Shown: positions 43,550 through 54,919 of the stretch, in pieces
Layout of the letters: the number at the start of each line of letters is the position of its first letter
How positions within the stretch are numbered: the first letter of the stretch is position 1
Source: Lumbricus terrestris
Lineage: Eukaryota > Annelida > Clitellata > Crassiclitellata > Lumbricidae
Assembly: GCA_949752735.1 (NCBI GenBank)
Contig: OX457042.1
Span: forward strand, 27,406,478-27,470,477
Length of the DNA stretch: 64,000 nt
Reading direction: 5' to 3'
Made by a program: the position numbers and the translations under genes
The notes under the pieces: generated by a model
Seen by the model: the letters and a program-made list of their open reading frames with translations, nothing else
What the model was told of the DNA's origin: nothing
Database searches by the model: none

Positions 43550-46500
43550 TCACTGCACGCTTACCCTGCGAGGATAACGCGTACTACGCCGACGGGGACT
43601 TTCGGCGCTGTCCAGTTCCGGAGCGGATGGGGCCGCTATCTCTTCTACAGTCTCGTCGTCGGTGTGGCCACCTTGGGACGAACTGTCTAGACCTTCCTCA
43701 TTGATCACAGTCTCTGTGTCTACGCCAGGCAACCAGCTCTTAGGAGGGTTCCCGTAGAACACTTTTAGTTTGTCCACATGCACAACTAGTGCGTTTGCTC
43801 GAGCGCTTCGTTGGATCCGATACAAGACAGGGCTGATTACCTGTACTACGAGGAACGGTCCCGTGTAAACCTTATTCCATTTGACCTTACTACCGCCTCG
43901 CCGTTGCGGATAGTAATAGTACACCCACGTACCCTGAGGAAACTTGACCGGTTTCACTCGCAAGTCGTACGCCTTCTTCCGGCGCTCGGCGACTCGTCCC
44001 AGCTGAGTCCGTACCAACGAATACGCAAATTCCATCTTTTCCCTCTGCTTCGCGGCATAATCTTCGACGTCAGGGTAGGACGGACGATCGAGATCAGCAA
44101 ATTGGGCAAGAATCAAATCCAACGGCGAATGGTTTTCACGACCAAGAAACAGGAAATTAGGAGTCCGCTGCGTGGCCTCATGCTCAGTAGATCGGTACGC
44201 CGCCATCACGTACGGAAGATGGACGTCCCAATCCTTCTGACATTCGGACACAACTTTACCAAGCAACGAGTTCAGAGTCCGGTGGAAACGCTCGATCATA
44301 CCGTTACCAGACGGATGATACGGTGTCGTACGCACCTTGTCAATCTCCATCCGTTTACATAACTCCTGAAACAACTCTGATTCAAAACAGGGACCTTGGT
44401 CTGTCAAAATCTGTCGCGGCATTCCGAAACGGGAGAACACGTGGTTCATCAAGGTTTCAGCGATTGTCGCAGCATCTTGATTTCTAATAGGCAGAGCTTC
44501 CGCCCACCTAGAGAAATAATCGATCGCAGTCAAAATGTACTTATTCCGGTTATTCGAGACGGGATGAGGACCGGTGATGTCGATCCCCAACCGCTCCATC
44601 GGTTCACCAGTCACGGGACACTGTAAACAACCTTGCCTCGGCGGCTTCTCACGCCGATACCGGGCACACACATCACATCGTTCGCCCCAACGTCGCACAT
44701 CATCTTTCCATGCCGGCCAGTACGCTCTTCGGCGTAACTTCTCTAGACTCTTACGTATTCCGAAATGTCCACCACCAAAGCTACCGTGCGTTAGCTTAAA
44801 CATTTCATGCCGGAGCACGACGGGCACAACCAACTGGTGTCTTTCTGTCTGACCAGTAGTCCCTCGGATCCACTGCCTGAAAAGAACGCCTTGACGAACT
44901 TCCAGTAAATCCCACTGACTCAACACTGTCTTCGCCTCCCCACTCAACGACATCCGCTCTTGCTCGGTCGGCCGATGGCCTGCTTCCTTCCACGCCAAGA
45001 CGGGACCAATTTGTCGATCGGCTAACTGTGCCTTGCGTAACGACTCCGTTGTCCAATCGGTAACCGGACACACGTCTTCACCAGGTGCGGCCGCAACAGG
45101 CCTTGCCTCGGCGACGGGACAGATCCACGCTGCGCTCTCTTCCGCAGCTTCTTCAGTCTCAGGCCCTGCTCCCATTGGACCTCTGGACATCGCGTCCGCG
45201 TTACCGTGTTTTGTACCAGCACGATGAACGATCTCGAAGTCAAACTCCTCTATCGTTTCGAGCCAACGAGCCTGTTGCCCAATGGGTTCCGGAGTCTTCC
45301 GTAGCCATTGCAACGCGGAGGGGTCTGTTCGCAGACAGAATTTCTTACCCAGCAAGTACTGGCGGAACTCTTTCAAAAAGTAGATCACGGCCAATAACTC
45401 GCGGCGTGTAACGTTGTAGTTTCGCTCAGCCGTAGACAGTAACCGACTGGCGTAACAGATAACCCTTTCTTCGCCTTCCTGTACTTGAGACAAGACCGCA
45501 CCTATCGCGTAGGCAGAAGCATCAGTGTCCAAGACATACTGACCCTCATCTTCAGGTAACGCTAGAATTGGAGACGACACCAATCTCCGTTTCAACTCCA
45601 CAAATGCGGTCTGGCACTCTTCAGACCATCGGAACGGGACATTCTTTCGAGTTAACACGTGCAAAGGCTGCGCTACTACCGCAAAGTCATGAATGAATCG
45701 ACGATAATAGGAGCACAAACCGATGAAGGATCGTACTTCACGCAGGTTTTTCGGAACACTCCAGTCCTCGACGGCCCTGATTTTACTCGGGTCCGTCGCG
45801 ACACCTTCCTCACTGAGGATATGACCAAGGAACAGTACCTCTTGCTGCATCAAGTGGCACTTAGACGGTTTCAGTTTAAGATTGTATTCCTGCAACCTCT
45901 TAAACACCATCTCTAAACGTTTCATATGAGTTTCGACGTCACGGGAAAACACGATGATATCGTCTAGGTAGACCAAGCAGATATCATAATTGAGACCAGT
46001 CAACACCAGGTTCATGAGTCGGCAAAACGAGGCGGGACTGTTACAGAGACCGAAGGGCAGCACCTTGAATTGGAAGCTACCTCTTCTCGTAATAAACCCA
46101 GTCTTATGCTTATCTCGCGGGTGCAAGGCCATCTGGTGATAACCTGCCCTGAGATCGAACGTGCTGTACCAACGGGCACCACCGAGAGTATCCAGACTCT
46201 CACGGATTAACGGCAACGGATGCGCGTCTTTCCGGGTCTTCAAATTCAACTGGCGGTAGTCGATGCAAAAGCGCATGTTCCCGTCCTTCTTCTTCACCAT
46301 CACGACATTCGACGCCCACTCCGACATGGAGGGCTCGATAATCCCTTGGGTCAACATATCTTCAACCTGGCGGTCGATTTCAGGTATCATCGCAAGCGGC
46401 TGACGTCTCAGTGTCTGACGAACAGGCTTCTCCTGCTGTGTATCAATCTCGTGCTGAATCACTGACGTAAAACCCAGGTCCTTGTCATCAAGAGAAAACG

Positions 46501-49500
46501 TGGAACGATATCTCAAGATGAGCTCACGTAACCGAACTTTTTCTTCTACCGTTACCGTGCCAGGAACCTCTTCCCACAGTCGCCTCAAGACTGTCTCGGC
46601 CTCCGTGTCGACCGACTGACTAGCCGTCATACATACTCTTGCCGGCGGTCGCCCATGGTGGCGCGACGCTTCCAGAGACGAGCTGGCGCTACTGAGTAAC
46701 TCCACTCGCTCCAACCGACACTCAGTTCCACTACCAACCACCACATCATTGTCGCCAACGTTCACCATTCGAATGTACACCGTCGACTCTTTACCTGTCA
46801 CTAGAGTTCGACCAATCACTAAGCCTCTGGACACTTCAGTAGGCGTAGTCGTCCAAGCTTCCGTGTCAGCTTGCAAATGGGGATACACCACAGACATCGG
46901 GACGTTCAATTCACATCTAGCCGGAACCATGATGTCGCTTTGCACGATAACCCTACGACACATAAGTTCGGTAGACAACTCTTTTAGCGGGATCTTTCTG
47001 TCGCCCAAAAAGACACAACGACCAGAAAAGTCCCATCGAGCCTGATTCACCTCTAACCATGACAATCCCAAGATGACCTCAGTCACTTGGTCCGTAACCA
47101 GACAAGGCAAGGCATACGACTGTTTACCGATACCGAGTCTCAACGTAGCTTCACCGTCTACTCGTATTTCGCTTCCGTTCGCAGCCAGTAACCGCTGACT
47201 GGACGACGTCACTTTACCAGGAGACACAAACGACCGAGGAACCAGGGACAATTCACTACCAGAGTCAAGGAGACAGTTTCGACGTGTCCCCTCCAGGCGG
47301 GCAACAACGTAAGCCATTCGGCTACCGTGAACCATTCGATTCTGTGACGGTTCCTTCGCAGATTCACTCTTCGGAGGCTCCGTGCCTTTCGTATCCTCTC
47401 TCCGCTCAGGCGCAGGCTGCGGACAATCTCTGACCACATGCCCTTTACGTCGGCATCGGAAACATTCAATCTCCGAATTTCGCCAGCGATCCGGCTGAAC
47501 GTCGCGACGTTGAAACGCCGGCCGCTCGCCTCGCCACGGCCCATCCGGTGCCCTACCCGGATTATTCCACCTCTCGTACTGCATCGGTTTTCCTGTCTGT
47601 ACACCAGAATCCTGTCTCATGTTCATCCGACCCAGTTCTCTTGTCAGATTTTCTAACTTCCTCTCGAGGTCCTCCACGCGACGATTCTGCTGTTCACTCG
47701 TCGCTGGGGCCTCTTTCGTCGTCTTCACCCTGCCATGTCTCCGGTCGACCTCCACTCCAGACGTGGCCGGACGACCGTACGCTTCTAACCGGACTGCGTG
47801 TTTGTAAGCCGACTCTAGGTTAACGGGTTCTCGTTCCCTCACCTTCTGAGCCAACTCTTGGTTCAACAACGCATCCATAAACGCGTCGCAAGCGACCGTC
47901 TCGACAACTTCATTCGTGGGTCCTGGGTAGGCTAAGACCATCAAGCGTCTTACCTCCTGCACCACGGCACTCAACGACTCGCTTGGGCCCTGTCGGTAAG
48001 CCCGAAGCTTCACACGATACAAGCTCGTCTGTTCGTCCGAACCGTATCTGGCCTTTAATTTCTCGACAAGGTCTTGCCACGTAACATCTTTCTGGGCTCC
48101 CATGTCCCATAACAACTGCGAAGCTGGTCCTGTCAACGCGCACATCAACTGGTCGGCTCTTTCCTGAGCACTCCAGTTATTGCATCGAGCACATACTTCA
48201 AACTTAGCCAAGAACGCGGCTATGGCTGTCTTACCATCGTACTTTTCTAACTTTATACGAATCCCACGATCAGCCGCTGTCATGCCTTTCTTACAATCAA
48301 CAGGCGACCGTCGTACTCCAACCCTGCGATGACCTCGTCGCGGGCGATCACTGTCGTCACCGGATTCGTCGTCATCTCCTGAACTCGGACTCCCGCGATG
48401 GCCGCTGGGTTTGCTCCTCCCAAGCGCCGTCGCCTTCTTACACGTTCGGCCAGAAGGCCTTATCGGTGAACTGTCTTCTTCACTCGACGGCTCCTTGTCA
48501 GGCTTCTTGGTTAGCCTCGCCGACCGACGCGGTCGCTGCTCTACAGCTTCACGAGCAGAGCGACCAGATTCTCGCACCACCTTACTCTTAGGCACCAGCG
48601 CGGCTGCCTTTTCGTTACCATCCACGTCGTCACTAAATCTCAATGCACGCGGACGTTCACCCGCCTTGTAAGCTTGCCGGCTTACCTTTTTCCGGTCAGG
48701 TGTCATCTTCCGATAATTAATATCAGCCTCGGTAGATGCATCGTCTGACGACATTATCCGTGCCTTGGCCTTTGCCGGTTTCTGGGACACACACGGCAGG
48801 TCTCGATACTCCGTTTCACTGTTAGGCCAAACTTCCATAGGAACCGTAGAGTCACGAACCCGTTCAGGTTTTCTCGTAACCTCTCGTTCACGGTAACTTT
48901 CCGTCAAGCGCCTGACCTCCGGCGGTCCTTGCACGCGAGACCATACTTCCATCGGCACCGTCTCTCTACGGGCCTCTCGATGCTCGGGGTAACTTTCTGC
49001 TCTCGACCGCTGCACTCGCATCGAATCATTGTCTCGTACCATTGGCGCTGGCCGGTCCTCTAACTTCCTCATCATCCACGCCATACCCTGTCGTAAGGCT
49101 AGCAGCTCCGCTTTCACATCAATCTCTTCCGCGTCTCTCCGTCGAGACCGAAATTCACCACCCGCTTCACCCACAGCTGAAGCACGTTCACTTGCCTCCG
49201 AGCGCTGTACTCGAGGACTACGACTCGCTCTCGGATCACGAACCAAATTCTCATCCGACACAACGGGCAACGGTAACTGTATTGTTTCACGTACGTAACC
49301 AGAAGTAACTGTGTTTTGTAATAATCTCGGTCGACTTCCGCCGCCGATTTCAGGGACAGAACGTAGCCAGTTCTCAACTCCAGACGTTGCAGAACGTGGA
49401 CCTCCCACAACAGACTCAGACGAACCAACTCCATCAAGCGTTATCAAATCACCAGTCGAGACTTGTGGCCGAACCTTTGGACGAGCACCAAAATAGTCAA

Positions 49501-50101
49501 CAGGAGGTCGACGGTCAGGCTGCCCGAAATCACCATACGCATCTCGCTCGGCCTCCGAATCGCCTTCGATCCGACCAGACTCACCCGCCGGTACCCTCTC
49601 AGAAGTGTGCTCCCCCGGATCATTTCCGTAGATGACCGGAAAAACCCCACTTCTGGTACCACTTTGTGGCGGCACGCCCCGTTCGTCACGGCCTCTCAAA
49701 TCGTACTTAGGCCAATCCAACATTTCGGTTACGACCGGGGAAGATTGTCTTAGCAAGGAAGCCCGGAACTGGGAATATAGTTCCGTCGCGTCGGAATCCA
49801 CATCTGCCCCGTCCGCGGTCACCGGGGAGGTAACGACCCGAGCGCCAGGATGGCCAATGCTCGAAACAGGGTCCAATTTTCCACGGGCAGCCGATCCGCG
49901 CTTGGAACTCCCTTTTACCGCGACCGCCTTTGCCTTCTTCCCTACGCGGTCTTCTCTCTTTCGTACCATGTAACAACGAACGGTCGAGGCGCCTTCACTC
50001 CCGAGAGGCATGACCTGCGTTTGGCATCCAGTCGGCCATAGGTAACGGAACCAGTTCCATTCTAGGGGATTTAACCCTATACGAAGTAACGACACAGGCA
50101 T
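43550..50101 (-). CDS. gag-pol: Gag-Pol polyprotein, single frame, about 2,183 aa
   Basis: The open frame extends upstream to 50213, but the first ATG is at 50101, inside the LTR; stop TGA at 43550-43552. From that ATG: a basic, arginine/serine-rich N-terminal region; a retrotransposon gag domain at about 615-780; a CCHC zinc knuckle C-F-R-C..H..C at 880-893; aspartic protease LLDSGSE with D946; reverse transcriptase with YLDD at 1378-1381; RNase H starting near 1525 (DTDASAYAIG); integrase zinc finger ending in C1809/C1812; integrase catalytic D1841, D1901, E1937 (D-x35-E); and a C-terminal YTGPF module near 2073 without a chromodomain. No stop or frameshift separates gag from pol, so the enzymes are made as a fusion. 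About 145 residues are LTR-encoded. All catalytic residues are present, so it looks competent. Splicing to a downstream start cannot be excluded. Confidence 0.95.
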   Translation of the reverse strand: MPVSLLRIGLNPLEWNWFRYLWPTGCQTQVMPLGSEGASTVRCYMVRKREDRVGKKAKAVAVKGSSKRGSAARGKLDPVSSIGHPGARVVTSPVTADGADVDSDATELYSQFRASLLRQSSPVVTEMLDWPKYDLRGRDERGVPPQSGTRSGVFPVIYGNDPGEHTSERVPAGESGRIEGDSEAERDAYGDFGQPDRRPPVDYFGARPKVRPQVSTGDLITLDGVGSSESVVGGPRSATSGVENWLRSVPEIGGGSRPRLLQNTVTSGYVRETIQLPLPVVSDENLVRDPRASRSPRVQRSEASERASAVGEAGGEFRSRRRDAEEIDVKAELLALRQGMAWMMRKLEDRPAPMVRDNDSMRVQRSRAESYPEHREARRETVPMEVWSRVQGPPEVRRLTESYREREVTRKPERVRDSTVPMEVWPNSETEYRDLPCVSQKPAKAKARIMSSDDASTEADINYRKMTPDRKKVSRQAYKAGERPRALRFSDDVDGNEKAAALVPKSKVVRESGRSAREAVEQRPRRSARLTKKPDKEPSSEEDSSPIRPSGRTCKKATALGRSKPSGHRGSPSSGDDDESGDDSDRPRRGHRRVGVRRSPVDCKKGMTAADRGIRIKLEKYDGKTAIAAFLAKFEVCARCNNWSAQERADQLMCALTGPASQLLWDMGAQKDVTWQDLVEKLKARYGSDEQTSLYRVKLRAYRQGPSESLSAVVQEVRRLMVLAYPGPTNEVVETVACDAFMDALLNQELAQKVREREPVNLESAYKHAVRLEAYGRPATSGVEVDRRHGRVKTTKEAPATSEQQNRRVEDLERKLENLTRELGRMNMRQDSGVQTGKPMQYERWNNPGRAPDGPWRGERPAFQRRDVQPDRWRNSEIECFRCRRKGHVVRDCPQPAPERREDTKGTEPPKSESAKEPSQNRMVHGSRMAYVVARLEGTRRNCLLDSGSELSLVPRSFVSPGKVTSSSQRLLAANGSEIRVDGEATLRLGIGKQSYALPCLVTDQVTEVILGLSWLEVNQARWDFSGRCVFLGDRKIPLKELSTELMCRRVIVQSDIMVPARCELNVPMSVVYPHLQADTEAWTTTPTEVSRGLVIGRTLVTGKESTVYIRMVNVGDNDVVVGSGTECRLERVELLSSASSSLEASRHHGRPPARVCMTASQSVDTEAETVLRRLWEEVPGTVTVEEKVRLRELILRYRSTFSLDDKDLGFTSVIQHEIDTQQEKPVRQTLRRQPLAMIPEIDRQVEDMLTQGIIEPSMSEWASNVVMVKKKDGNMRFCIDYRQLNLKTRKDAHPLPLIRESLDTLGGARWYSTFDLRAGYHQMALHPRDKHKTGFITRRGSFQFKVLPFGLCNSPASFCRLMNLVLTGLNYDICLVYLDDIIVFSRDVETHMKRLEMVFKRLQEYNLKLKPSKCHLMQQEVLFLGHILSEEGVATDPSKIRAVEDWSVPKNLREVRSFIGLCSYYRRFIHDFAVVAQPLHVLTRKNVPFRWSEECQTAFVELKRRLVSSPILALPEDEGQYVLDTDASAYAIGAVLSQVQEGEERVICYASRLLSTAERNYNVTRRELLAVIYFLKEFRQYLLGKKFCLRTDPSALQWLRKTPEPIGQQARWLETIEEFDFEIVHRAGTKHGNADAMSRGPMGAGPETEEAAEESAAWICPVAEARPVAAAPGEDVCPVTDWTTESLRKAQLADRQIGPVLAWKEAGHRPTEQERMSLSGEAKTVLSQWDLLEVRQGVLFRQWIRGTTGQTERHQLVVPVVLRHEMFKLTHGSFGGGHFGIRKSLEKLRRRAYWPAWKDDVRRWGERCDVCARYRREKPPRQGCLQCPVTGEPMERLGIDITGPHPVSNNRNKYILTAIDYFSRWAEALPIRNQDAATIAETLMNHVFSRFGMPRQILTDQGPCFESELFQELCKRMEIDKVRTTPYHPSGNGMIERFHRTLNSLLGKVVSECQKDWDVHLPYVMAAYRSTEHEATQRTPNFLFLGRENHSPLDLILAQFADLDRPSYPDVEDYAAKQREKMEFAYSLVRTQLGRVAERRKKAYDLRVKPVKFPQGTWVYYYYPQRRGGSKVKWNKVYTGPFLVVQVISPVLYRIQRSARANALVVHVDKLKVFYGNPPKSWLPGVDTETVINEEGLDSSSQGGHTDDETVEEIAAPSAPELDSAESPRRRSTRYPRRVSVQ
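49645..49661 (-). promoter_or_regulatory. Primer binding site, inside the reading frame
   Basis: On the element strand TGGTACCAGAAGTGGGG starts three bases after the LTR end. TGG matches a tRNA 3' CCA; the primer tRNA would end CCCCACTTCTGGTACCA. I do not assign the tRNA. The site is translated as part of SGTRSGV in gag-pol. Confidence 0.88.
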
Positions 50102-53100
50102 TGTCTCGTATGCCAACACGACCAATAGGTCTTTTTCTGGTACCAGGCCTTTAGGGAGACCACCCTTGTATCGCTCGGAGGCGATTAACTTGTACAACGG
50201 CCGAACACGCCGAGATCAAAATAGCCAGAATACGCGGCGGTTGCCAAGCGCGCGCGATTCTCTATCACTGAGCTTCCTGCACGCTATCCGAAGGAAATGC
50301 GTACGGTCGACTCTTTACTTCACGTAAACCGCCGCAACAGGCGTCAACGGTAACTGACTTTTCTATCGCTTCTGTCTCGTGGTCACTGTCAACAGACCAG
50401 CATCGCTCCCGTATAGGGGGCTTAAAAATTAGCTAAGGGGTATACACTTCCTTAACTAAATTAACTTAGGGTAACGAACCGGTAACTGATGCAATTAAAG
50501 GGGGCTGTCTAGGCCAGCTGAGTTCTCCTAGACAATGCGTACGCGATTTCCCTTGGTCGCGGAAATGCGCTTCTCGGTGACGACAAGCTTTCACCGTTTG
50601 CTACCACACGATATTCACCAACAGACGTTACAGGGATATTACACTGGGCGTGCTGAGCAGATCAACACCCCGATCGTACAAGTCGGACTACAACTGACAA
50701 AGATACACTTCTCGACCGTTACGCTTCCGGTCTTTCGCGGTTCGGGGAAAACGCCGGTGGCAACCGTATGACGCTTCCGACACGAACTCGAATCACTGAT
50801 ACAGGTCACTGGCTCTCGACGTAGCTAGAGAGCGCTTGATTCACTGAGCAATATGACACCAACTTTTCGTTATTCGCACAACAACTCACAAAGTTACACT
50901 CACCCGACCAGTCGTGGCCGGTATCTACCTTGGACTTCAACCAACGCTGATCAACGGCGGCTGATATAGCCAAGCGATCGTATCAACAGGCTCTACTACT
51001 AGCCGATTCAAAGACCAGAGGTGAAAGGAAAGATATTCGGTAGTCAAAGAATATCGCAATACACTCGCAGACCTAGGGCACTGCGCGTTGCCCACACAGA
51101 CCTGTCGGCGGCGGTCGTTTGCTTGACCGCGGCGCCGCGTAACCGAACTCTACGGGAAAAGACGGGAATAAACTCTTCGCGAGCTTATACCGTCGAAACC
51201 CTTCCAGATATCGCTTAACTCTCTTCCGACTGACTTGTCCCGCTCAACGAGACGTACAATCTGACACCAAGATTGTAAGGATCAGGTAACAATTGACAAA
51301 GTTTTCCCGTAAACCGGGTCGTTCGCTATCGGCCTTCGCGGCGTCAGGCGAAAGATCAGGAAATCGGCTAAGTCCACTTCACGCGCGAGGCGCTTCTTCC
51401 AGACTATACAGCCGAAACCGTAACAGGTACAGACAAACCTCCCACAGAGCAAGTCTTCTACTCGTCGAGATGAACCAGATTGTCGCTTAGTTCAAAACGA
51501 TTGGACCACAGGATACAAAGTTATTCACGCTCGCACTTTAGTTGGCGGCCGAGTAGACCGGGGGAACCAAGTTTCGCGTCGGCTAAGTCCACTCACGCGC
51601 GAGGCGCTCTCACTAGACTGTAGCGTCGAAACCTTAACAGATGCTGACAAACTCTCAACAGGAAAAGTCTTCTACTTGTTCGGGTGAACAAGTTTATCGC
51701 TTGGTTCGAAGCGATCCGATCACAGGATACAAAGTTATTCACGATGACACTTTCGTTGCCGTTATCCTGCGCATCCAGCCTATATTGAGCTCTAATAGGC
51801 AGCGCCAAACTGGTAGAGCCTCTACCGTTTCTCCAGGGACTCCCAGTTACCAACTCTCGGTATATTCACGACCACGCGGACCAGACGGAGGGTTTTGCTC
51901 CCGGCCTCGAGTGAATCGGACCACAGGTGACAAAGTTATCCAGTGCGCAACTACTTCGTCCGGGCGACCGCTAGGATAGCACGCGAACAGAACAGCAACG
52001 CACTTCCGCTACTCTCAAGGCAAACTCACTTATTCTGCTTCAGTAATGACTTTGTTCGTATTTGAATACTGTATGCGAAACGTAAGTATATTGTATCAAC
52101 CTGTGGGCAATCCCTAGCAGGTATATTCAGTTTCTCGGACGAGGCCTTACCGTTTATCGACGGTTGCGCGCTCGCCTTGGCCGGCCGTGCAGATTGACCG
52201 ACGCGGGCCGCCGAGGTAACGATTGTCAAACTTCTTTCTTTTACGCTGCAAGCACTCAGCGGGTCTGATTTCACACGGCACTGTATGCCAGGAGACAGTT
52301 GCAAGTAAGACGGGATGAGCCACCACCAACTCTCCCTGGTGCGTCGAAGCGGGGCGATGCCCAGTCGGCCGCCGTTCGATCGTCACCGCAGGTAACGTAT
52401 AACCTTCGCGTGTGCGAATTCGATCCGGATACAATATTTCTCGTCAAATTCACCAGAAAGCGTTTGGACACCAACAAACCAACGTAGCAATGTCAATTCA
52501 ACGGGCCGGGACTGCGTAGAGAGCAATGAAACGAACAGAGTTAATATTCATTGCCCATGGAGTAATCGCCATTACTCCACGTATATAGCAGAGCATCGTG
52601 TGGCAGGCTTTATTCCACCGGAATATCGCTGTCTGCACGCTATGGTTTGGCTTGAAATCGACAATCGGTCTTCCGTATAGAAAAACCGTTATTAATTCGC
52701 CAAAAATCCATTTATTGTCGGATCGTCACCAGGTTTCTTTCTGTCGCCTCCCAAACGACTTCTTCGTAACTTACGCCCTAAATTAACGTTATTGGACCTA
52801 CCTAGAATTAACTATGGAATTAAAACTAAGATTAGCCCTACTCGTACACGCGTTTGAGATGCGGTTTGGCTGTGTTAGGCCTCGCCGTCGATCTCGTCTG
52901 CTTCCAGCAACGTTCTGCAGACTCTGACTTGTCGGTCGCGTTCTAATTGCGTGTGTTTCCGTAGCGCATTTCTGCTAAGGGAAATTATGCCTTACCTATT
53001 ATTGATTCTAACTAGACGGTTTGGCTGCTTTAAGAGCGTAACCGTCGCTCCGGCCTTGTATCCAGCTTCAGTTTGACAAGGCAGCCGTTCGGAGTTTATC

Positions 53101-53122
53101 GTCTTGTGGCCGAAACGCCACA
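49665..53122 (-). repeat. 5' LTR of the retrotransposon, 3,458 bp
   Basis: Same sequence as 37735-41191 apart from two differences. It supplies the promoter and the first part of the gag-pol frame. Confidence 0.97.
52558..52587 (-). promoter_or_regulatory. Candidate LTR core promoter with palindrome
   Basis: On the element strand TATATA (52587-52582) is followed by a perfect inverted repeat TGGAGTAAT..ATTACTCCA (52558-52579, 4-nt centre). If this is the TATA box, U3 is about 0.56 kb and the leader before the gag-pol ATG about 2.4 kb. Also present at 40627-40656. Confidence 0.4.
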
Positions 53123-53930
53123 GTCCTATACCGCAGCGTAAGACACTAGACGTTCTTTGACAAGAAAACCTTTGTGATCGTTACCCTTTGCAGCTCGGCA
53201 TTAATAATGGTTCTGATTAAATCCATAATCACCAGCTGATTTGCAGGACCCAGTTGCAGCGATAAAGAAGAACGATGTTTGCGAGGAATTAGACCTACAT
53301 ATAATTATAATGCATAGCCCACTAACTGCGTGTAATAGTAGTATCCAGCGTCTTACGACAATTATTGTGTGTGTATATATATATATATATATACAAGAGC
53401 CATTGATGTCTACTTTGCCCGAGTATTATTATAGGCTATGCACATATTATTGTCCATATAATTGTGTATGTACATAATTATACACGTGTATACACTGTAC
53501 AATGTCATCTTGCCGGATGAGGATACGTATTGAAGAAGGCGATTGGAGGTATCATCGTATAGGACGAAAATAACGAAATTGACTTTGTCTTTTAAACCAA
53601 AAATACGTTTTGTTGTGTGTGTCTAAAAGTGAAAGTCCCAACAATCCCGGGGCATTTCTCTTTTGACATTTTAAGCACTGAATATATAAATCTTTATTAG
53701 TGTGTGGGTTTCTCTAATGCAATAAAGAAAATACAGGATAGGCTAACGATGTTAAGCCACCATTCTGAAGGGCTACACCACCAACATCAGCTGCGATTGA
53801 TTTGACCCCACCCCGTCTTCACATTCTGCTTCCTGTTGACTTGATTTTGATGTGGAAGGCAGTGCTTATAAGTTTGTCTCCTTGACACAGTTTTCAAGAG
53901 GAGCTAAGAAATTACGTTCGCATTACACTA
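53123..53930. other. No recognisable gene
   Basis: Flank of the retrotransposon; a short (AT)n at about 53370. Confidence 0.35.
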
Positions 53931-53934
53931 AATG

Positions 53935-54370
53935 ACAGACTGACTGATTAACTGGCTGGCTGATTGACTGGTTGGTTGATTGACTGATTGACTGGCCGAC
54001 TGGACCCTTTACCTGGTTGGGCAGGTTTGTTGACTGATTGCTGGACTGACTGATTAACTGATTGGCCGAATAGCTAACCGGCTGAATGACTGGCTGACTG
54101 ACTGATTGATTGACTGATTGATTGACTAACTCACTGATTGGCCTGATGACTGGTTTCCTGATTGATTGACTGACCGACTGACTTTCGATCTGATTGACTG
54201 AGTCTGACTGAATGCATGCATCAGAATATACGCTTTGAGAATGAATGAATTAATTCGTTGTGTGACTGAATCCATTCATGTGCATCTGAATGAATGCATG
54301 AATGAATGCATGAATGAATGCATGAATGAATGCATGAATGAATGCATGAATGAATGCATTCATGTGAATC
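53935..54370. repeat. Tandem repeats, TGAC/TGAT then 12-bp GAATGAATGCAT
   Basis: Degenerate GACTGATTGACTGGC words to about 54215, then about seven copies of the 12-mer at 54281-54370. AGAGAC repeats at 54515-54570. Confidence 0.85.
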
Positions 54371-54737
54371 TTAATGAATGCATTGTTTCACCTGATTCCA
54401 ATTCATCAAGCGATTATCGATGCAATTCCATTTTATCTGCATTAAATTAGACAGCGAGACTGAATTTAAGACAAAGACAGAGACTGAGATAGAGACAGAC
54501 GAAGCCTTTATAGTTATCGAGACACGGATACAGACATACATGTAGAGACAGAGACAGAGACAGAGACAGGCATAGAAGAAGAGACAGAAGGGAGTCGACT
54601 AATTAGTTGGTGTTTTGTTTGCTTTGATTCCTTCAGAGCTAATCACAGGCAGTGCACATGTGACTCGCCACCTATTTATCGTCGGCTTAACGTAGAGAAG
54701 CCATCATCCAGACGATTAGCTGTGTTCAGCCCAGCCT

Positions 54738-54854
54738 ATCATCGTCATTATCACAGTCATCATTATCGCCGTCATCATCATTATCGCCGTCATCATCATT
54801 ATCGCCGTCATCATCATCATTGTCATCGTCATCGTCATCGTCATCGTCGTCGTT

Positions 54855-54911
<57 letters not shown>

Positions 54912-54918
54912 ATCATCG
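54738..54918. repeat. (CAT/CGT)n low complexity
   Basis: Trinucleotide run ending in near-pure (CGT)n. Confidence 0.92.
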
Positions 54919-54919
54919 T

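Larger units (their letters stand above)
37735..53122 (-). mobile_element. Ty3/gypsy-type LTR retrotransposon, complete, 15.4 kb
   Basis: Two direct LTRs (TGTGGCG..CGCCACA), a PBS and a polypurine tract in the expected places for minus-strand orientation, an intact gag-pol frame, and flanking GTCC (37731-37734, 53123-53126; AGTCC if the last A is counted). Integrase follows RNase H, the Ty3/gypsy (Metaviridae) order. LTR near-identity and the uninterrupted frame indicate a very recent insertion. GC-richer than the surrounding DNA. No env-like frame seen. Confidence 0.97.

Noticed and set aside
43550..50197. Gag-pol start at 50197
   Set aside because: The codon at 50197 is TTG. The first ATG in the frame is at 50101, so I used that.
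53650..53680. Another CAGGGCTTAAAG-family MITE end (CATTTTAAGCACTG)
   Set aside because: Only about 14 bases match; no partner end or TSD.
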